Source of the DNA: Falsirhodobacter sp051195255
Lineage (GTDB): Bacteria; Pseudomonadota; Alphaproteobacteria; Rhodobacterales; Rhodobacteraceae
NCBI RefSeq assembly: GCF_051195255.1
Contig: NZ_JBNJLK010000010.1
Coordinates: 62,001-126,000, forward strand
Direction: 5' to 3'
DNA length: 64,000 bases
In this document: positions 53,140-61,593 of the stretch, piece by piece
How positions within the stretch are numbered: position 1 is the stretch's first letter
How the letters are laid out: each line of letters starts with the position of its first letter
The notes under the pieces: generated by a model
The model's database searches: none
What the model was told of the DNA's origin: nothing
What the model saw: the letters and a program-made list of their open reading frames with translations, nothing else
Program-made: the position numbers and the translations under genes

Positions 53140-53918
53140 TCCGGGAAACCCCTGTCCTGACGGGACGCAACCTGCAGAAACGCTACGGCCGGGTCGTGGC
53201 GATGGACAACACCGATTTCGACCTTTACCCGCGGGAGATCCTTGCAGTGATCGGGGACAACGGCGCGGGCAAGTCCACGCTGATCCGCGCCATGACCGGC
53301 GCCGTCCAACCGGATGCGGGGGAGATCCGTCTGGACGGCCAGCCGACCACGCTGGCCAACCCCCAGGCCGCCCGCGATCTGGGGATCGAGACGGTGTATC
53401 AGAACCTCGCACTCTCGCCCGCCTTGTCCATCGCGGACAACATGTTCCTTGGCCGGGAAATCCGGCGCGGGGGCGTGGCGGGATGGTTCCGGATGCTGGA
53501 CAAGCCCGCGATGCGGACAAAGGCGCGCGAGCAGTTGAACACCCTTGGCCTGACGACGATCCAAAGCATCGACCAAGCGGTGGAAACGCTGTCGGGCGGG
53601 CAGCGTCAGGGGGTGGCGGTGGCCCGGGCGGCCGCCTTCGGATCCAAGGTCCTGATGCTGGACGAACCCACGGCCGCGCTTGGGGTCAAGGAATCCCGCA
53701 AGGTGCTGGACCTGATCCTTGGCGTGCGCGACCGGGGGCTGCCGATCGTCCTCATCTCCCACAACATGCCGCATGTGTTCGAGATTGCGGACCGGATCCA
53801 CGTGCACCGCCTGGGAAAACGGCTTTGCGTGGTGGATCCGAAGTCCATCTCCATGTCGGATGCGGTGGCCCTGATGACGGGTGCGGTGCAGCCTACGCCC
53901 GAGATGATGGCAGGCTGA
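53136..53918 (+). CDS. frcA: Fructose-type ABC transporter ATP-binding protein
   Basis: ATPase of 260 residues with a single nucleotide-binding domain, as in FrcA and unlike the duplicated RbsA/XylG. Walker A GDNGAGKSTLI, Q-loop YQNLALSPALS, signature LSGGQRQGVAVARAA, Walker B VLMLDEPTAALG, switch His LISHNMPHV. ATG 53136 overlaps the frcC stop. Its last 26 bp overlap the end of the convergent frcK gene. Confidence 0.92.
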   Translation: MIRETPVLTGRNLQKRYGRVVAMDNTDFDLYPREILAVIGDNGAGKSTLIRAMTGAVQPDAGEIRLDGQPTTLANPQAARDLGIETVYQNLALSPALSIADNMFLGREIRRGGVAGWFRMLDKPAMRTKAREQLNTLGLTTIQSIDQAVETLSGGQRQGVAVARAAAFGSKVLMLDEPTAALGVKESRKVLDLILGVRDRGLPIVLISHNMPHVFEIADRIHVHRLGKRLCVVDPKSISMSDAVALMTGAVQPTPEMMAG

Positions 53919-54498
53919 CATCCGCCGCCACGCTGCCCGTCATCACCCGGCGGGCGTTCGGCAGATCGTTCCCTTCGATTTTGGCAGCGCCGTCGGGCCG
54001 GGCAGACCACCGGGCCCGCAGGCGCTGTTCCAGCACCGGCAGGGGCACGTCCAGCATCACGGTCATGTCCAGAAGCGGCCGAAGCGTCGCCCAGTCCGGA
54101 TCGTCCAGCAGCAGATAATTGCCTTCGACCAGAACGACGTTCACCTCGGGCCCGATGATGCGCGCCGCCGCGCGCGAGATTTCCAGGTCGCGGTCGAAGA
54201 CCGGCACGGCAATCTCTCCCCCCTCTTCCCGAAGGCGGTGAAGCAGGGTGCGCAGCCCCGCCACGTCAAAGGTGTGCGGCGCGCCCTTGCGGTCGCGGTG
54301 GCCGCGGGCGTTCAGGACGGCATCATCGTAATGGAACCCGTCCATGGGCAGGATCGCGCTGTTCGGGATGCAGGTCTGCAAATCCTCGGCCAACGTGCTC
54401 TTGCCGGCGCCCGGCGGGCCCGCGATGCCGATCAGCCTGCGCGTCCGGATGCCGCGCAACTCTTCGGCCAAACTGTCGATCGTCATCAGGCGTGTCAT
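53893..54498 (-). CDS. frcK: Nucleoside/sugar kinase-like P-loop protein (FrcK-like)
   Basis: P-loop kinase of the uridine-kinase/pantothenate-kinase fold, 201 residues. Walker A IGIAGPPGAGKSTLAEDL, PMDGFHYDDAVLNARG, GAPHTFDVAGLRTLLHRL and VLVEGNYLLLDDPDW match the YggC/FrcK group. In Sinorhizobium frcK is the last gene of frcBCAK and is thought to help phosphorylate imported fructose. Here it lies on the opposite strand, converging on and overlapping frcA by 26 bp, so it cannot share the frc transcript. The C-terminus (SVAADVSLPSSRA) matches family ends. Substrate is inferred. Confidence 0.78.
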   Translation of the reverse strand: MTRLMTIDSLAEELRGIRTRRLIGIAGPPGAGKSTLAEDLQTCIPNSAILPMDGFHYDDAVLNARGHRDRKGAPHTFDVAGLRTLLHRLREEGGEIAVPVFDRDLEISRAAARIIGPEVNVVLVEGNYLLLDDPDWATLRPLLDMTVMLDVPLPVLEQRLRARWSARPDGAAKIEGNDLPNARRVMTGSVAADVSLPSSRA

Positions 54499-54610
54499 CT
54501 GTGTTCCTCCGTGGGCACAGTGAGAGGCGGTTCGGCGGGTGGCGTCAAGCAGCGTCAGGTTCCAGCCACCTGCCCTTCCATGTCGCGACGGGTTGCCTTA
54601 TCGGCTGCGG

Positions 54611-55636
54611 TCAAGATGGATCGGACGGCCAGGTTCTCTCCAGCACGCTCAACCAGTTCTCGACCCCGATCTGCCTTTGTTCGGCATCGGAATAGCCCGC
54701 CGCGGCCAGCGCGTCGAACAGGCGCGGCAGGCCGGTGGCGTCGCCGATCGCCGTCGGCACCAGCGTCCCGTCGAAGTCCGAGCCGAGGGCGACGTGCGCG
54801 ATCCCGACCCGTTCGACGATGTGGTCGATGTGCCGCACCATCGCCTCCAGCGCCAGATCGGGGTTGCGGCAACCTTCGGGATCCAGGAACCGCACGCCGA
54901 AATTGATGCCGACCAGGCCGCCCGTGGCCGCGATGGCGTCCAGCTGGCGGTCGGACAGGTTGCGGCTGTGCGGGCAGATGGCATGCACGTTGGAATGCGA
55001 GGCGACCAGCGGCGCGTCCGAGAGGCGGGCCACGTCCCAGAACCCCGCCTCGTTCAGGTGGGACAGGTCCAGCATGATCTTCAGCCGGTTGCACAGGCGC
55101 ACGAAGGCCTCGCCCTCCGCCGTCAGGCCCGGCCCGATATCGGCCGAGGACGGGAAGCGGAACGGCACGCCATGCGCGAAGATCGTCTGCCGGGCCCAAA
55201 CCGGCCCGATGGTGCGCAGCCCCGCGCCGTGCAGGACGTGCAGCAGGTCCAGATCGGGATCCACGGCCTCCGCCCCTTCCAGATGCAGGACGGCGGCGAA
55301 GCTGTTCCGCCCCATCGCCGCGCGGATCGCGGAAACCGAGGTGCAGACGGTCAGGCCCCCGGCCGACGCCGCCTCGATCCGCCGCAGCAGCGCCACCTGC
55401 GACAGGGTGACGTCCAGCGCCTCGGCCCGGTCGAGGGGCGGGAAATCGCCCGTCGCGTCGGGGGCGGAGGGCGCATAGACGGCGCAAAGCCCGCCCACCA
55501 GACCGCCCGCCCGCGCCTTTGGCAGATCGACATGACCCTGCGGCGAGCCGTGGATGAACCGGTCTTCGGCCCCGTGCAGGCCCTCGCGCCTCAGGCGCAG
55601 CAGCGCGTCGTTGTGGCCGTCGAATACAGGGATCAT
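54611..55636 (-). CDS. Membrane dipeptidase, peptidase family M19
   Basis: Zinc amidohydrolase of 341 residues, renal-dipeptidase family. Metal-binding positions: FDGHNDALLRL (His and Asp at the N-terminus), LHLEGAEAVDPDL (bridging Glu), LDLSHLNEAGFWDV (His), VASHSNVHAICPHSRNL (His) and GSDFDGTLVP (Asp). No signal peptide or anchor is visible in this bacterial form, so it is cytosolic. Likely hydrolyses dipeptides, some including D-amino acids. Start ATG 55636 chosen because the ORF upstream is a frame through the LysR tail. In Rhodobacterales M19 genes often sit near LysR and VOC genes as here, meaning unknown. Confidence 0.86.
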   Translation of the reverse strand: MIPVFDGHNDALLRLRREGLHGAEDRFIHGSPQGHVDLPKARAGGLVGGLCAVYAPSAPDATGDFPPLDRAEALDVTLSQVALLRRIEAASAGGLTVCTSVSAIRAAMGRNSFAAVLHLEGAEAVDPDLDLLHVLHGAGLRTIGPVWARQTIFAHGVPFRFPSSADIGPGLTAEGEAFVRLCNRLKIMLDLSHLNEAGFWDVARLSDAPLVASHSNVHAICPHSRNLSDRQLDAIAATGGLVGINFGVRFLDPEGCRNPDLALEAMVRHIDHIVERVGIAHVALGSDFDGTLVPTAIGDATGLPRLFDALAAAGYSDAEQRQIGVENWLSVLERTWPSDPS

Positions 55637-55731
55637 GGCGGCGAAAGCTCCAGCGTGATGAGGGGTCTGGCATAAAACCGATCGGGGGCGGCCACAACCG
55701 CCCACCCGACCATGCCGCAGGGGACGGTCCC

Positions 55732-56577
55732 TCAGACCCCGAGGGTGCGGCGAAGAGCCTCGATGCAGCGCGGCTTGCGGGGCGCGACGGGGACGGCCAG
55801 CACGATGCGGCGCATGTAGGCGGACATGTGCGTCAACGGTCGCCCGCCTCGCAGGCCCGACCATGCCGGCACAAGGGACGCGCCGATCCCGCTGGCCACA
55901 AGGTCGGAGATCGCCTCCAGCCCGTCCAGCGAACAGAAGCGCGCGGGCGTGATCCCCTGGTCCTGCAGGTAAAGCTCCGCAAGCTGCCCGCCCCAGCTTT
56001 GCGGGTCATAGGCGATCAGCGGAAGGCGCCGGAACACCTCCTCCACCGGCAGGTGGTCCAGACCCTCGGGGGCCAGAAGGCACAGCGGCTCCTCCCTCAG
56101 CAGGTGAAGCATCAGTGTGGGCGCGGGTGCGAAGGGGGGCGACACGATCAGCGCGGCGTCCAGATCGCCCCGGCGCAACGCCTCGTAGAGGTTGGCGGAG
56201 GTTCCGGGTTCCACCCGCAGTTCCACTGCGGGGGCAAGGTCGCGCAGGACCGGCAGCATCCCCGGCACCGTCCCGCTGAGCATGGTGGAGATGGCCCCCA
56301 GCCGCAGGACCCCTTCCGCCGAACCGGGGTCCGCGCTGGAACGCAGCCGCTGGCGCAGGTCAATCATCTGCCGCATCATCGGCATCAGGTCGCGGCAGCT
56401 TTGGGTGGGTTCGGCCATGTTCGCGCGCCGCAGCAGAAGGGGCACGCCAAGGTCCTGTTCCAGCACCTGAATCCGCTGGCTGACGGCGGCGGAGGTCAGG
56501 CCCTGCATCCGGGCCGCCGCGGTGATGGAGCCGAGATCCGCCACCGCCATCAGGCTTTCGAGGAAACGGACATCCAT
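55732..56577 (-). CDS. LysR-family transcriptional regulator
   Basis: LTTR of 281 residues. Helix-turn-helix SITAAARMQGLTSAAVSQRI at about 17-36 and LGVPLLLRRANMAEPTQSC; effector domain from about 90 (LRLGAISTMLSGTVPGMLPV). Shorter than the usual 300, mainly at the C-terminus. Divergent from a VOC-family gene with an 87-bp gap, which holds GTTGCAAC (56642-56649) as a possible half of an LTTR site. It is upstream of and on the same strand as the dipeptidase, with 95 bp between. Confidence 0.87.
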   Translation of the reverse strand: MDVRFLESLMAVADLGSITAAARMQGLTSAAVSQRIQVLEQDLGVPLLLRRANMAEPTQSCRDLMPMMRQMIDLRQRLRSSADPGSAEGVLRLGAISTMLSGTVPGMLPVLRDLAPAVELRVEPGTSANLYEALRRGDLDAALIVSPPFAPAPTLMLHLLREEPLCLLAPEGLDHLPVEEVFRRLPLIAYDPQSWGGQLAELYLQDQGITPARFCSLDGLEAISDLVASGIGASLVPAWSGLRGGRPLTHMSAYMRRIVLAVPVAPRKPRCIEALRRTLGV

Positions 56578-56664
56578 GGAATTTCCGATGCTGAACGAAA
56601 GAATAAAACGCTTTTTGCAGGTCTAGATCGGCGCTACCACCGTTGCAACATGCAGGAGAGCGCC

Positions 56665-57078
56665 ATGAAATCCCTTTTCCACCTTGCCATCCACATCACC
56701 GATCTGGACACCGCCCGCGCCTTCTATGGCGACGTGCTGGGCTGCCAGGAGGGCCGGTCCACCGACACATGGGTCGATTTCGACTTCTTCGGGCACCAGC
56801 TTTCGCTGCATCTTGGCAAGCCGTTCGAGGTGACGCGCACGGGCAAGGTCGGCGATCACATGGTGATGATGCCGCATCTGGGCGTCGTCCTGCGCCTGTC
56901 CGACTGGCTGGAGCTGTCGGACCGTCTGGTCGAAAAGGGCGTCGCCTTCGACATCCCCCCCGTCATCCGCTTTGAAGGGGAGCCGGGGGAGCAGCGGACC
57001 ATGTTCTTCTTCGATCCTTCGGGCAACCCGATCGAGATCAAGGGCTTTGCCGATTTCGACGGGCTGTTCGCCGCCTGA
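56665..57078 (+). CDS. VOC-family protein (glyoxalase/dioxygenase fold)
   Basis: Single vicinal-oxygen-chelate domain, 137 residues. Metal-ligand positions: FHLAIHITDLDTARAFYGD (His), FGHQLSLHLGK (His) and SGNPIEIKGFADF (Glu). The FFDPSGNPIEIKGF end is common to a group of uncharacterised VOC proteins of proteobacteria. AGGAG precedes the ATG at 56665. Controlled presumably by the divergent LysR. Function could be glyoxalase-like, resistance or dioxygenase; cannot be decided. Confidence 0.82.
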   Translation: MKSLFHLAIHITDLDTARAFYGDVLGCQEGRSTDTWVDFDFFGHQLSLHLGKPFEVTRTGKVGDHMVMMPHLGVVLRLSDWLELSDRLVEKGVAFDIPPVIRFEGEPGEQRTMFFFDPSGNPIEIKGFADFDGLFAA

Positions 57079-57088
57079 ACCGCAGGGA

Positions 57089-58030
57089 TCAGGGCGCGTC
57101 CAGCAGGTCGGCGTTGACGGTGGTGGCGGGGCGCGTGCCCGACAGCGCCTCCACCACATGGGTGGCGGCGCGTTCGGCCACGCGGATCAGCGCCGCCTCG
57201 GTCGTGGCGCCCAGATGCGGGGTGAAGACCACCGGCAGATCGCCCAGCGGTCCGGACGGCGCGCCGTGTTCGTAGACGTCGAGCCCCGCCCCCGCCAGAT
57301 GGCCGGTGGTCAGCGCGGCGGCCAGCGCCGCCTCGTCCACCAGCCCCTCGCGCGCCGTGTTCACGAGGATTGCGCCGGGCTTCATCCGGGCGAACCGCGC
57401 TTCGTTCATCATGTGGCGCGTCTCAGGCCGCATGGGGGTGTGGAGCGAGACGAGATCGGCCTCGGCCAGCCCCTCCTCCAGCCCCACGCGGGTGTATGCG
57501 CCCGTATCGGCGGCGCGGGGCGAATGGACCAGAACGCGCATGCCGAAGGCCGCGTCCAGCATCGTCCCAAGCTGCGACCCGATGGCGCCCCAGCCGACGA
57601 TCAGCGCCGTGCCGCCCTGAAGTTCGGTGAAGCGGGCGCTTTCGCGAAAGCCCGTCCGCCCTGCCCGTTCCGCCGCATCCCCGGCCGCGATCCCCCGCGC
57701 CACCGCCAGCGCAAGGCCAAGCGCCAGTTCCGCCACGGACCGCGCGTTCGCGCCCGGCACGTTGCACACCGGGATGCCACGCGCCGCCGCCGCCACTTTG
57801 TCCACCGCATTGTGCCCGGTCCCGTGCACCGAGATCACGCGCAGCTTCGGCGCCGCCGCGATCGCTTCGGCGGAAAAGCCGGTGTTGCGCGTGATCACCG
57901 CGTCGCAGGGCCCGGCCAGCCGCAGGACGGTGTCCATGTCGGGCGACGGGCAGACCACGGGCTCGATCCCCTGCGCGCGAAGGATGTCCAGCCCTTTGGC
58001 GTGGATGGGTTGGACGATCAGGCATTTCAT
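57089..58030 (-). CDS. D-isomer-specific 2-hydroxyacid dehydrogenase
   Basis: NAD-dependent dehydrogenase of 313 residues, SerA/hydroxypyruvate-reductase family. Cofactor motif ALIVGWGAIGSQLG, catalytic Arg/Glu region ILVNTAREGLVDEAAL and DVYEHGAPSG, and catalytic His in FTPHLGATTEAA. The N-terminal segment VISVHGTGHNAVDKVAAAARG is typical. No ACT domain, so not phosphoglycerate dehydrogenase of the regulated type. It converges with the VOC gene (10 bp). Substrate may be glyoxylate/hydroxypyruvate or another 2-keto acid; not decided. Confidence 0.87.
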   Translation of the reverse strand: MKCLIVQPIHAKGLDILRAQGIEPVVCPSPDMDTVLRLAGPCDAVITRNTGFSAEAIAAAPKLRVISVHGTGHNAVDKVAAAARGIPVCNVPGANARSVAELALGLALAVARGIAAGDAAERAGRTGFRESARFTELQGGTALIVGWGAIGSQLGTMLDAAFGMRVLVHSPRAADTGAYTRVGLEEGLAEADLVSLHTPMRPETRHMMNEARFARMKPGAILVNTAREGLVDEAALAAALTTGHLAGAGLDVYEHGAPSGPLGDLPVVFTPHLGATTEAALIRVAERAATHVVEALSGTRPATTVNADLLDAP

Positions 58031-58103
58031 GGGCGGGCATCCGTCGGAAGTTGCTGGGCTCCCGCCACGCTACGTCATTGCGCCGGGAAGGTGAACGGCG
58101 GGC

Positions 58104-59165
58104 TTACGGGATGATCCGGTCGGCGCGCAGGCGGTCGAACAGGTCAAGGAAGGCCTGGTCCGTCGCCTGATACCCCGTGAACCCCAGACGGCGGCTTTTC
58201 GACATGTCCGTCACCACCTCGATCGGGCGGCCCAGATCGGCGTCCGTGTGCCAGGGGGAGGCGAGGCGCGACAGGTCCCCCTCCGCCAGCCCGTGGCGGG
58301 CGGCGATGTCGGCCCAGACGGGGGCATCGTCCTTCATCTGCGCCTCCAGCGGACGCGGGGTGCCGTCGAAATCCTCGGCCCGGATCCCGAAGGCGTCGGC
58401 GATCCGGTGCCACATCCACTTCCAGCGGAAGACGTCGCCGTTGACGATGTTGAAAGCCTCGTTCCGGGCGGCGGGGGTTTCGGCGGCCCAGAGGACCTGC
58501 GCGGCCAGCTGGCGCGCGTCGGTCATGTCGGTCAGCCCTTCCCATTGCGCGGCCGAACCGGGGAAGCGGAAGGGCCGCCCCGTTTCGCGGCAGATCGTGG
58601 CATAGACGGCCAGCGTCGTGCCCATGTTCATCGCGTTGCCGATGGCCTTGCCGATCACCGTGTGGGGGCGATGCACGCTCCACCCGAAACCGTCGCGTTC
58701 AGCGGCAGCGAAGACCTCATCCTCTTGCGCGTAGTAGAAGTTCGCCACGTCCAGCCGGCCCTGATCCTCGCGGAACGGGGTTTGCGGCAGGGTGCCCTTG
58801 CCATACGCCTCGAACGGGCCAAGGTAGTGCTTCAGCCCCGTGACCAGCGCCACGTGCCGCACCGATCCGGCCGGCCGCAGCGCGTCCAGCACGTTGTGAA
58901 CCATGGCGCCGTTGACGCGGATGTTCTCCGCCTCGGTCGGCATGCGCAGCCACGAGGTCAGGAAGACATGCGTGGGGGCGATCCCCTCCAGCGCGCGGGC
59001 CAGCCCGTCCGGGTCCAGCAGGTCGGCGGCCACGGGCAGCACCCCCGCCTGATCCTGCGGCCGGCGGCTGAGGCCGTGGACCACCCATCCCTTTTCCACC
59101 AGTTGTGTTGCGATCGCGCTGCCCTGAATGCCGGTCGCGCCGACGACAAGTGCTGTGGGGGCCAT
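58104..59165 (-). CDS. Extended SDR, PRISE (progesterone 5-beta-reductase/iridoid synthase)-like
   Basis: NAD(P)-dependent extended short-chain dehydrogenase, 353 residues. Rossmann motif LVVGATGIQGSAIATQL, then VALVTGLKHYLGPFEAYGKG (the GxKHY stretch of PRISE enzymes), FYYAQEDEVF (catalytic Tyr region) and WSVHRPHTVIGKAIGNAMN. Bacterial PRISE homologues reduce activated C=C bonds of enones. Start ATG 59165 with GGAGACGGA upstream; the ORF extends further but overlaps the divergent regulator. Divergent from an HxlR regulator, like the Old Yellow Enzyme at the left end, so probably induced by an electrophile. Confidence 0.8.
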   Translation of the reverse strand: MAPTALVVGATGIQGSAIATQLVEKGWVVHGLSRRPQDQAGVLPVAADLLDPDGLARALEGIAPTHVFLTSWLRMPTEAENIRVNGAMVHNVLDALRPAGSVRHVALVTGLKHYLGPFEAYGKGTLPQTPFREDQGRLDVANFYYAQEDEVFAAAERDGFGWSVHRPHTVIGKAIGNAMNMGTTLAVYATICRETGRPFRFPGSAAQWEGLTDMTDARQLAAQVLWAAETPAARNEAFNIVNGDVFRWKWMWHRIADAFGIRAEDFDGTPRPLEAQMKDDAPVWADIAARHGLAEGDLSRLASPWHTDADLGRPIEVVTDMSKSRRLGFTGYQATDQAFLDLFDRLRADRIIP

Positions 59166-59265
59166 ATTCCGTCTCCGTTCCATGTTGCCAAGCAAGGTAG
59201 GCGCATGCGATCCCGGCTTCCAGACGGCACCGTTTTGGGACATAGGCACGGAAAGGTAACCACCC

Positions 59266-59664
59266 ATGACCACGGGCAACCCCGAACAGGACTGGCGCGA
59301 GGATTGCGCCCCCCGCCGCGTGCTGGACCTGTTCACGACGAAATGGACCAGCATGATCCTGCACACGCTGCACGCCCGCCACGCCGGCGCGGCGCGGACG
59401 GGCGTATTGCAACGCAGCCTGCCGGGCATTTCCAAGAAGATGCTGGTGCAAACGCTGCGCGAAATGGAAAACAGCGGCCTGATCACGCGCCACGTGGAAA
59501 GCACGGTGCCGCCGGCGGTGGAATACCGGCTGACCCCCTTGGGCCTGCGCTTCGTGGACCTAGTGGAGCAGGTCTATGACTGGGGCCGCACCAACGCCGA
59601 CGCGCTGGATCTTCTGGGCGACCGGTCCACGTCACGCCGACGCGGTTCGGCCGCCGGGGGGTGA
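59266..59664 (+). CDS. HxlR-family transcriptional regulator (second)
   Basis: Winged-helix HxlR regulator, 132 residues. Segments: WREDCAPRRVLDLFTTKWTS (N-terminal Cys14 at the sensor position of the family), RTGVLQRSLPGISKKMLVQT, LREMENSGLITRHVESTVPP and VEYRLTPLGLRF. It is divergent from the PRISE-like reductase and probably represses it. No clear large palindrome was found in the 100-bp gap; GGTAACC near the start is a possible half-site shared with the 1865-1918 region of the first HxlR. It converges with the Gfo/Idh gene, 4 bp apart. Confidence 0.87.
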   Translation: MTTGNPEQDWREDCAPRRVLDLFTTKWTSMILHTLHARHAGAARTGVLQRSLPGISKKMLVQTLREMENSGLITRHVESTVPPAVEYRLTPLGLRFVDLVEQVYDWGRTNADALDLLGDRSTSRRRGSAAGG

Positions 59665-59668
59665 ACGG

Positions 59669-60817
59669 TCAGATCGGGACGGGCGGGGCCAGCAGGGTGG
59701 ACGCGGCCTCCGGGGCCAGCGCCTCGGGGCGGGCGCAGGTCGTCGTCAGTTCGACGAACCGCCCTTCCTCGCCCGAGGCGAGGATCGCGGTCAGCACCTC
59801 GATCACGTGCAGGGCCAGTTCGTCGTTGCAGCGGTGGGGCCGGCCTTCGGTGATCGCCAAAGCCATGTCCGCAAGCCCCGTTCCGCGGTAATCCGCCACC
59901 TCCTTCCCTGCATTGGTGGATCGGTTGGGCAGGCCCAGGGGATGCTGCCACCGGGGCACGTCCGCCGCGTCCGCCCGCCGCGTCACGCGCAGATCCCCGT
60001 CGAAGAAGTTGGGGTCAGGCACGTGCAGCGTCCCTTCCGTCCCGTACAGCGCCATCGGTTCAAGATCGGTCTGCCAGACGTCCCAGCTGGACTGGAAGCT
60101 GATGACGGCCCCTTCGGTGAATTCCAGCAGCGCGTGGATCGTGGTCGGCGTTTCCACCGGGATCTGCTCCCCCTTGCGGGAGGCGGAGCCGATGGTGCGC
60201 GTGGCGCTTGGCGTGGCGGAAAGCGCACCGACACGCCGCACCGGCCCCAGAAGCTGCACGAGGTTCGAGATGTAGTAGGGCCCCAGATCCAGCACCGGCC
60301 CCCCGCCCTTGCGGAAGAAGAAGTCGGGGTTCGGGTGCCAGCTTTCCATGCCGATGCTCATCACCGCGCAGGTGCCGGAGGTGACGCGCCCGATGGCGCC
60401 TTCGTCCAGAAGCCGGCGGGCCATCTGGTGGCTGGTGCCAAGAAAGGTGTCGGGCGCCGACCCGATCCGTAGCCCCCGTTCAGCGGCAAGGCGGGACAGT
60501 TCGCGCCCTTCCTCCAGCGTCAGGACATAGGGCTTTTCGGAATAAACATGCTTGCCCGCCTCCAGCGCCGCCTTGGAGATCGCGAAATGCGCGGCCGGGA
60601 TCGTCAGGTTCACGACAAGGTCGATGTCGTCCGACGCCAGCAACGCGTCCACGCTGCGGGATTGGATCCCGTATTCGGCGGCGCGCGCTTCGGCGGCGGC
60701 GGGGTTGACGTCCGCCACGGCGACAAAGCGGATGCCCCGGAAGTGCGGCGCCCGCATCAGGTAGGAGGCGGAGATATTGCCCGCCCCGATCAGGCCAAGT
60801 CCAAGCGGTTGGGTCAT
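59669..60817 (-). CDS. Gfo/Idh/MocA family oxidoreductase
   Basis: NAD(P)-dependent sugar/inositol-type dehydrogenase of 382 residues. Cofactor motif GLGLIGAGNISASYL, the family motif KHVYSEKPYVLTLEEG with the catalytic Lys, and a C-terminal alpha/beta domain with FFFRKGGGPVLDLGPYYISN (catalytic Asp/His-Tyr region). It is the last gene of a carbohydrate ABC-transporter operon (permeases, ATPase, isomerase, dehydrogenase), so it most likely starts breakdown of the imported sugar by oxidation. The precise sugar is not evident. Confidence 0.87.
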   Translation of the reverse strand: MTQPLGLGLIGAGNISASYLMRAPHFRGIRFVAVADVNPAAAEARAAEYGIQSRSVDALLASDDIDLVVNLTIPAAHFAISKAALEAGKHVYSEKPYVLTLEEGRELSRLAAERGLRIGSAPDTFLGTSHQMARRLLDEGAIGRVTSGTCAVMSIGMESWHPNPDFFFRKGGGPVLDLGPYYISNLVQLLGPVRRVGALSATPSATRTIGSASRKGEQIPVETPTTIHALLEFTEGAVISFQSSWDVWQTDLEPMALYGTEGTLHVPDPNFFDGDLRVTRRADAADVPRWQHPLGLPNRSTNAGKEVADYRGTGLADMALAITEGRPHRCNDELALHVIEVLTAILASGEEGRFVELTTTCARPEALAPEAASTLLAPPVPI

Positions 60818-60820
60818 GGG

Positions 60821-61573
60821 TCAGCCTTTCAGGGTCTGCCAGGCCGCGGCGGCCTGCGTAGCGAAACGGTCGAAGTCGGAGGGCTTGTCATGCTCGGCCA
60901 CCAGCAGTTCCACCCGCGCATGATGGCGCAGGGCGGCCAGGATCGCGGGCCAGTCCATGACGCCGGTGCCGGGATCGGCCCAGCCATCTTCGTCCGTCTT
61001 CTCGCCCTGCGGGGCGATGTCCTTGAAATGGGCGGCGGTGATGCGGTCGCCGTGGCGGGCGATCCATTCCAGCGGATCGGCGTTCCCGCGGATGATCCAG
61101 GCGATGTCGGCCTCCCACTCGATCAGGGGGGCTTCGGTCAGGATGATCTCCATCGGGATCTGCCCGTCGGGGGTGGGTTCGAATTCAAAGGCGTGGTTGT
61201 GCCAGCCAAAGCGCAGGCCCTGTTCGCTGATCGCCTCCTGCGCCGCCGCAAGCCGCGCGGCGAAGGCCGTCCAGCCTTCGGCGTCGGTCGGGCGCTGGTC
61301 GGCGGACAGCGAAGGCGCGAAGATCATCACCGCGCCCACCTGCTCGGCCAGGTCGGCCACGCCCTTGGCATCCGCCTCGATCCGGTCCAGCGGCACGTGA
61401 AGCGAGGGCATCGTCAGCCCCGTTTCCTCCAGCGCAGCGGACAGGGCGGGCAGATCGTCGAACACGCCGAAGAAGCCCTCAGCCGCGTCATAGCCAAGCG
61501 CGGACAGGCGCCGGATCACGTCGTCATAGGGGGTGGCAAAGCGCGCGGAATAAAGTTGCATCGACAGTTTCAT
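60821..61573 (-). CDS. Sugar phosphate isomerase/epimerase family protein
   Basis: TIM-barrel metal-dependent isomerase of 250 residues (AP-endonuclease 2/xylose-isomerase-like). Metal ligands: GWHNHAFEFEP (His), IEWEADIAWIIRG (Glu/Asp region), AAHFKDIAPQG (His) and VAEHDKPSD near the end (Glu). Three ATG codons follow each other (61579, 61576, 61573); GGAG ends right before the first, so the third (MKLSMQLY) has the proper spacing. It follows the ATPase gene by 20 bp and precedes the Gfo/Idh gene by 3 bp; such isomerase/dehydrogenase pairs process inositols, keto-sugars or disaccharide derivatives. Confidence 0.85.
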   Translation of the reverse strand: MKLSMQLYSARFATPYDDVIRRLSALGYDAAEGFFGVFDDLPALSAALEETGLTMPSLHVPLDRIEADAKGVADLAEQVGAVMIFAPSLSADQRPTDAEGWTAFAARLAAAQEAISEQGLRFGWHNHAFEFEPTPDGQIPMEIILTEAPLIEWEADIAWIIRGNADPLEWIARHGDRITAAHFKDIAPQGEKTDEDGWADPGTGVMDWPAILAALRHHARVELLVAEHDKPSDFDRFATQAAAAWQTLKG

Positions 61574-61593
61574 CATCATCTCCGGCTGGGGGA

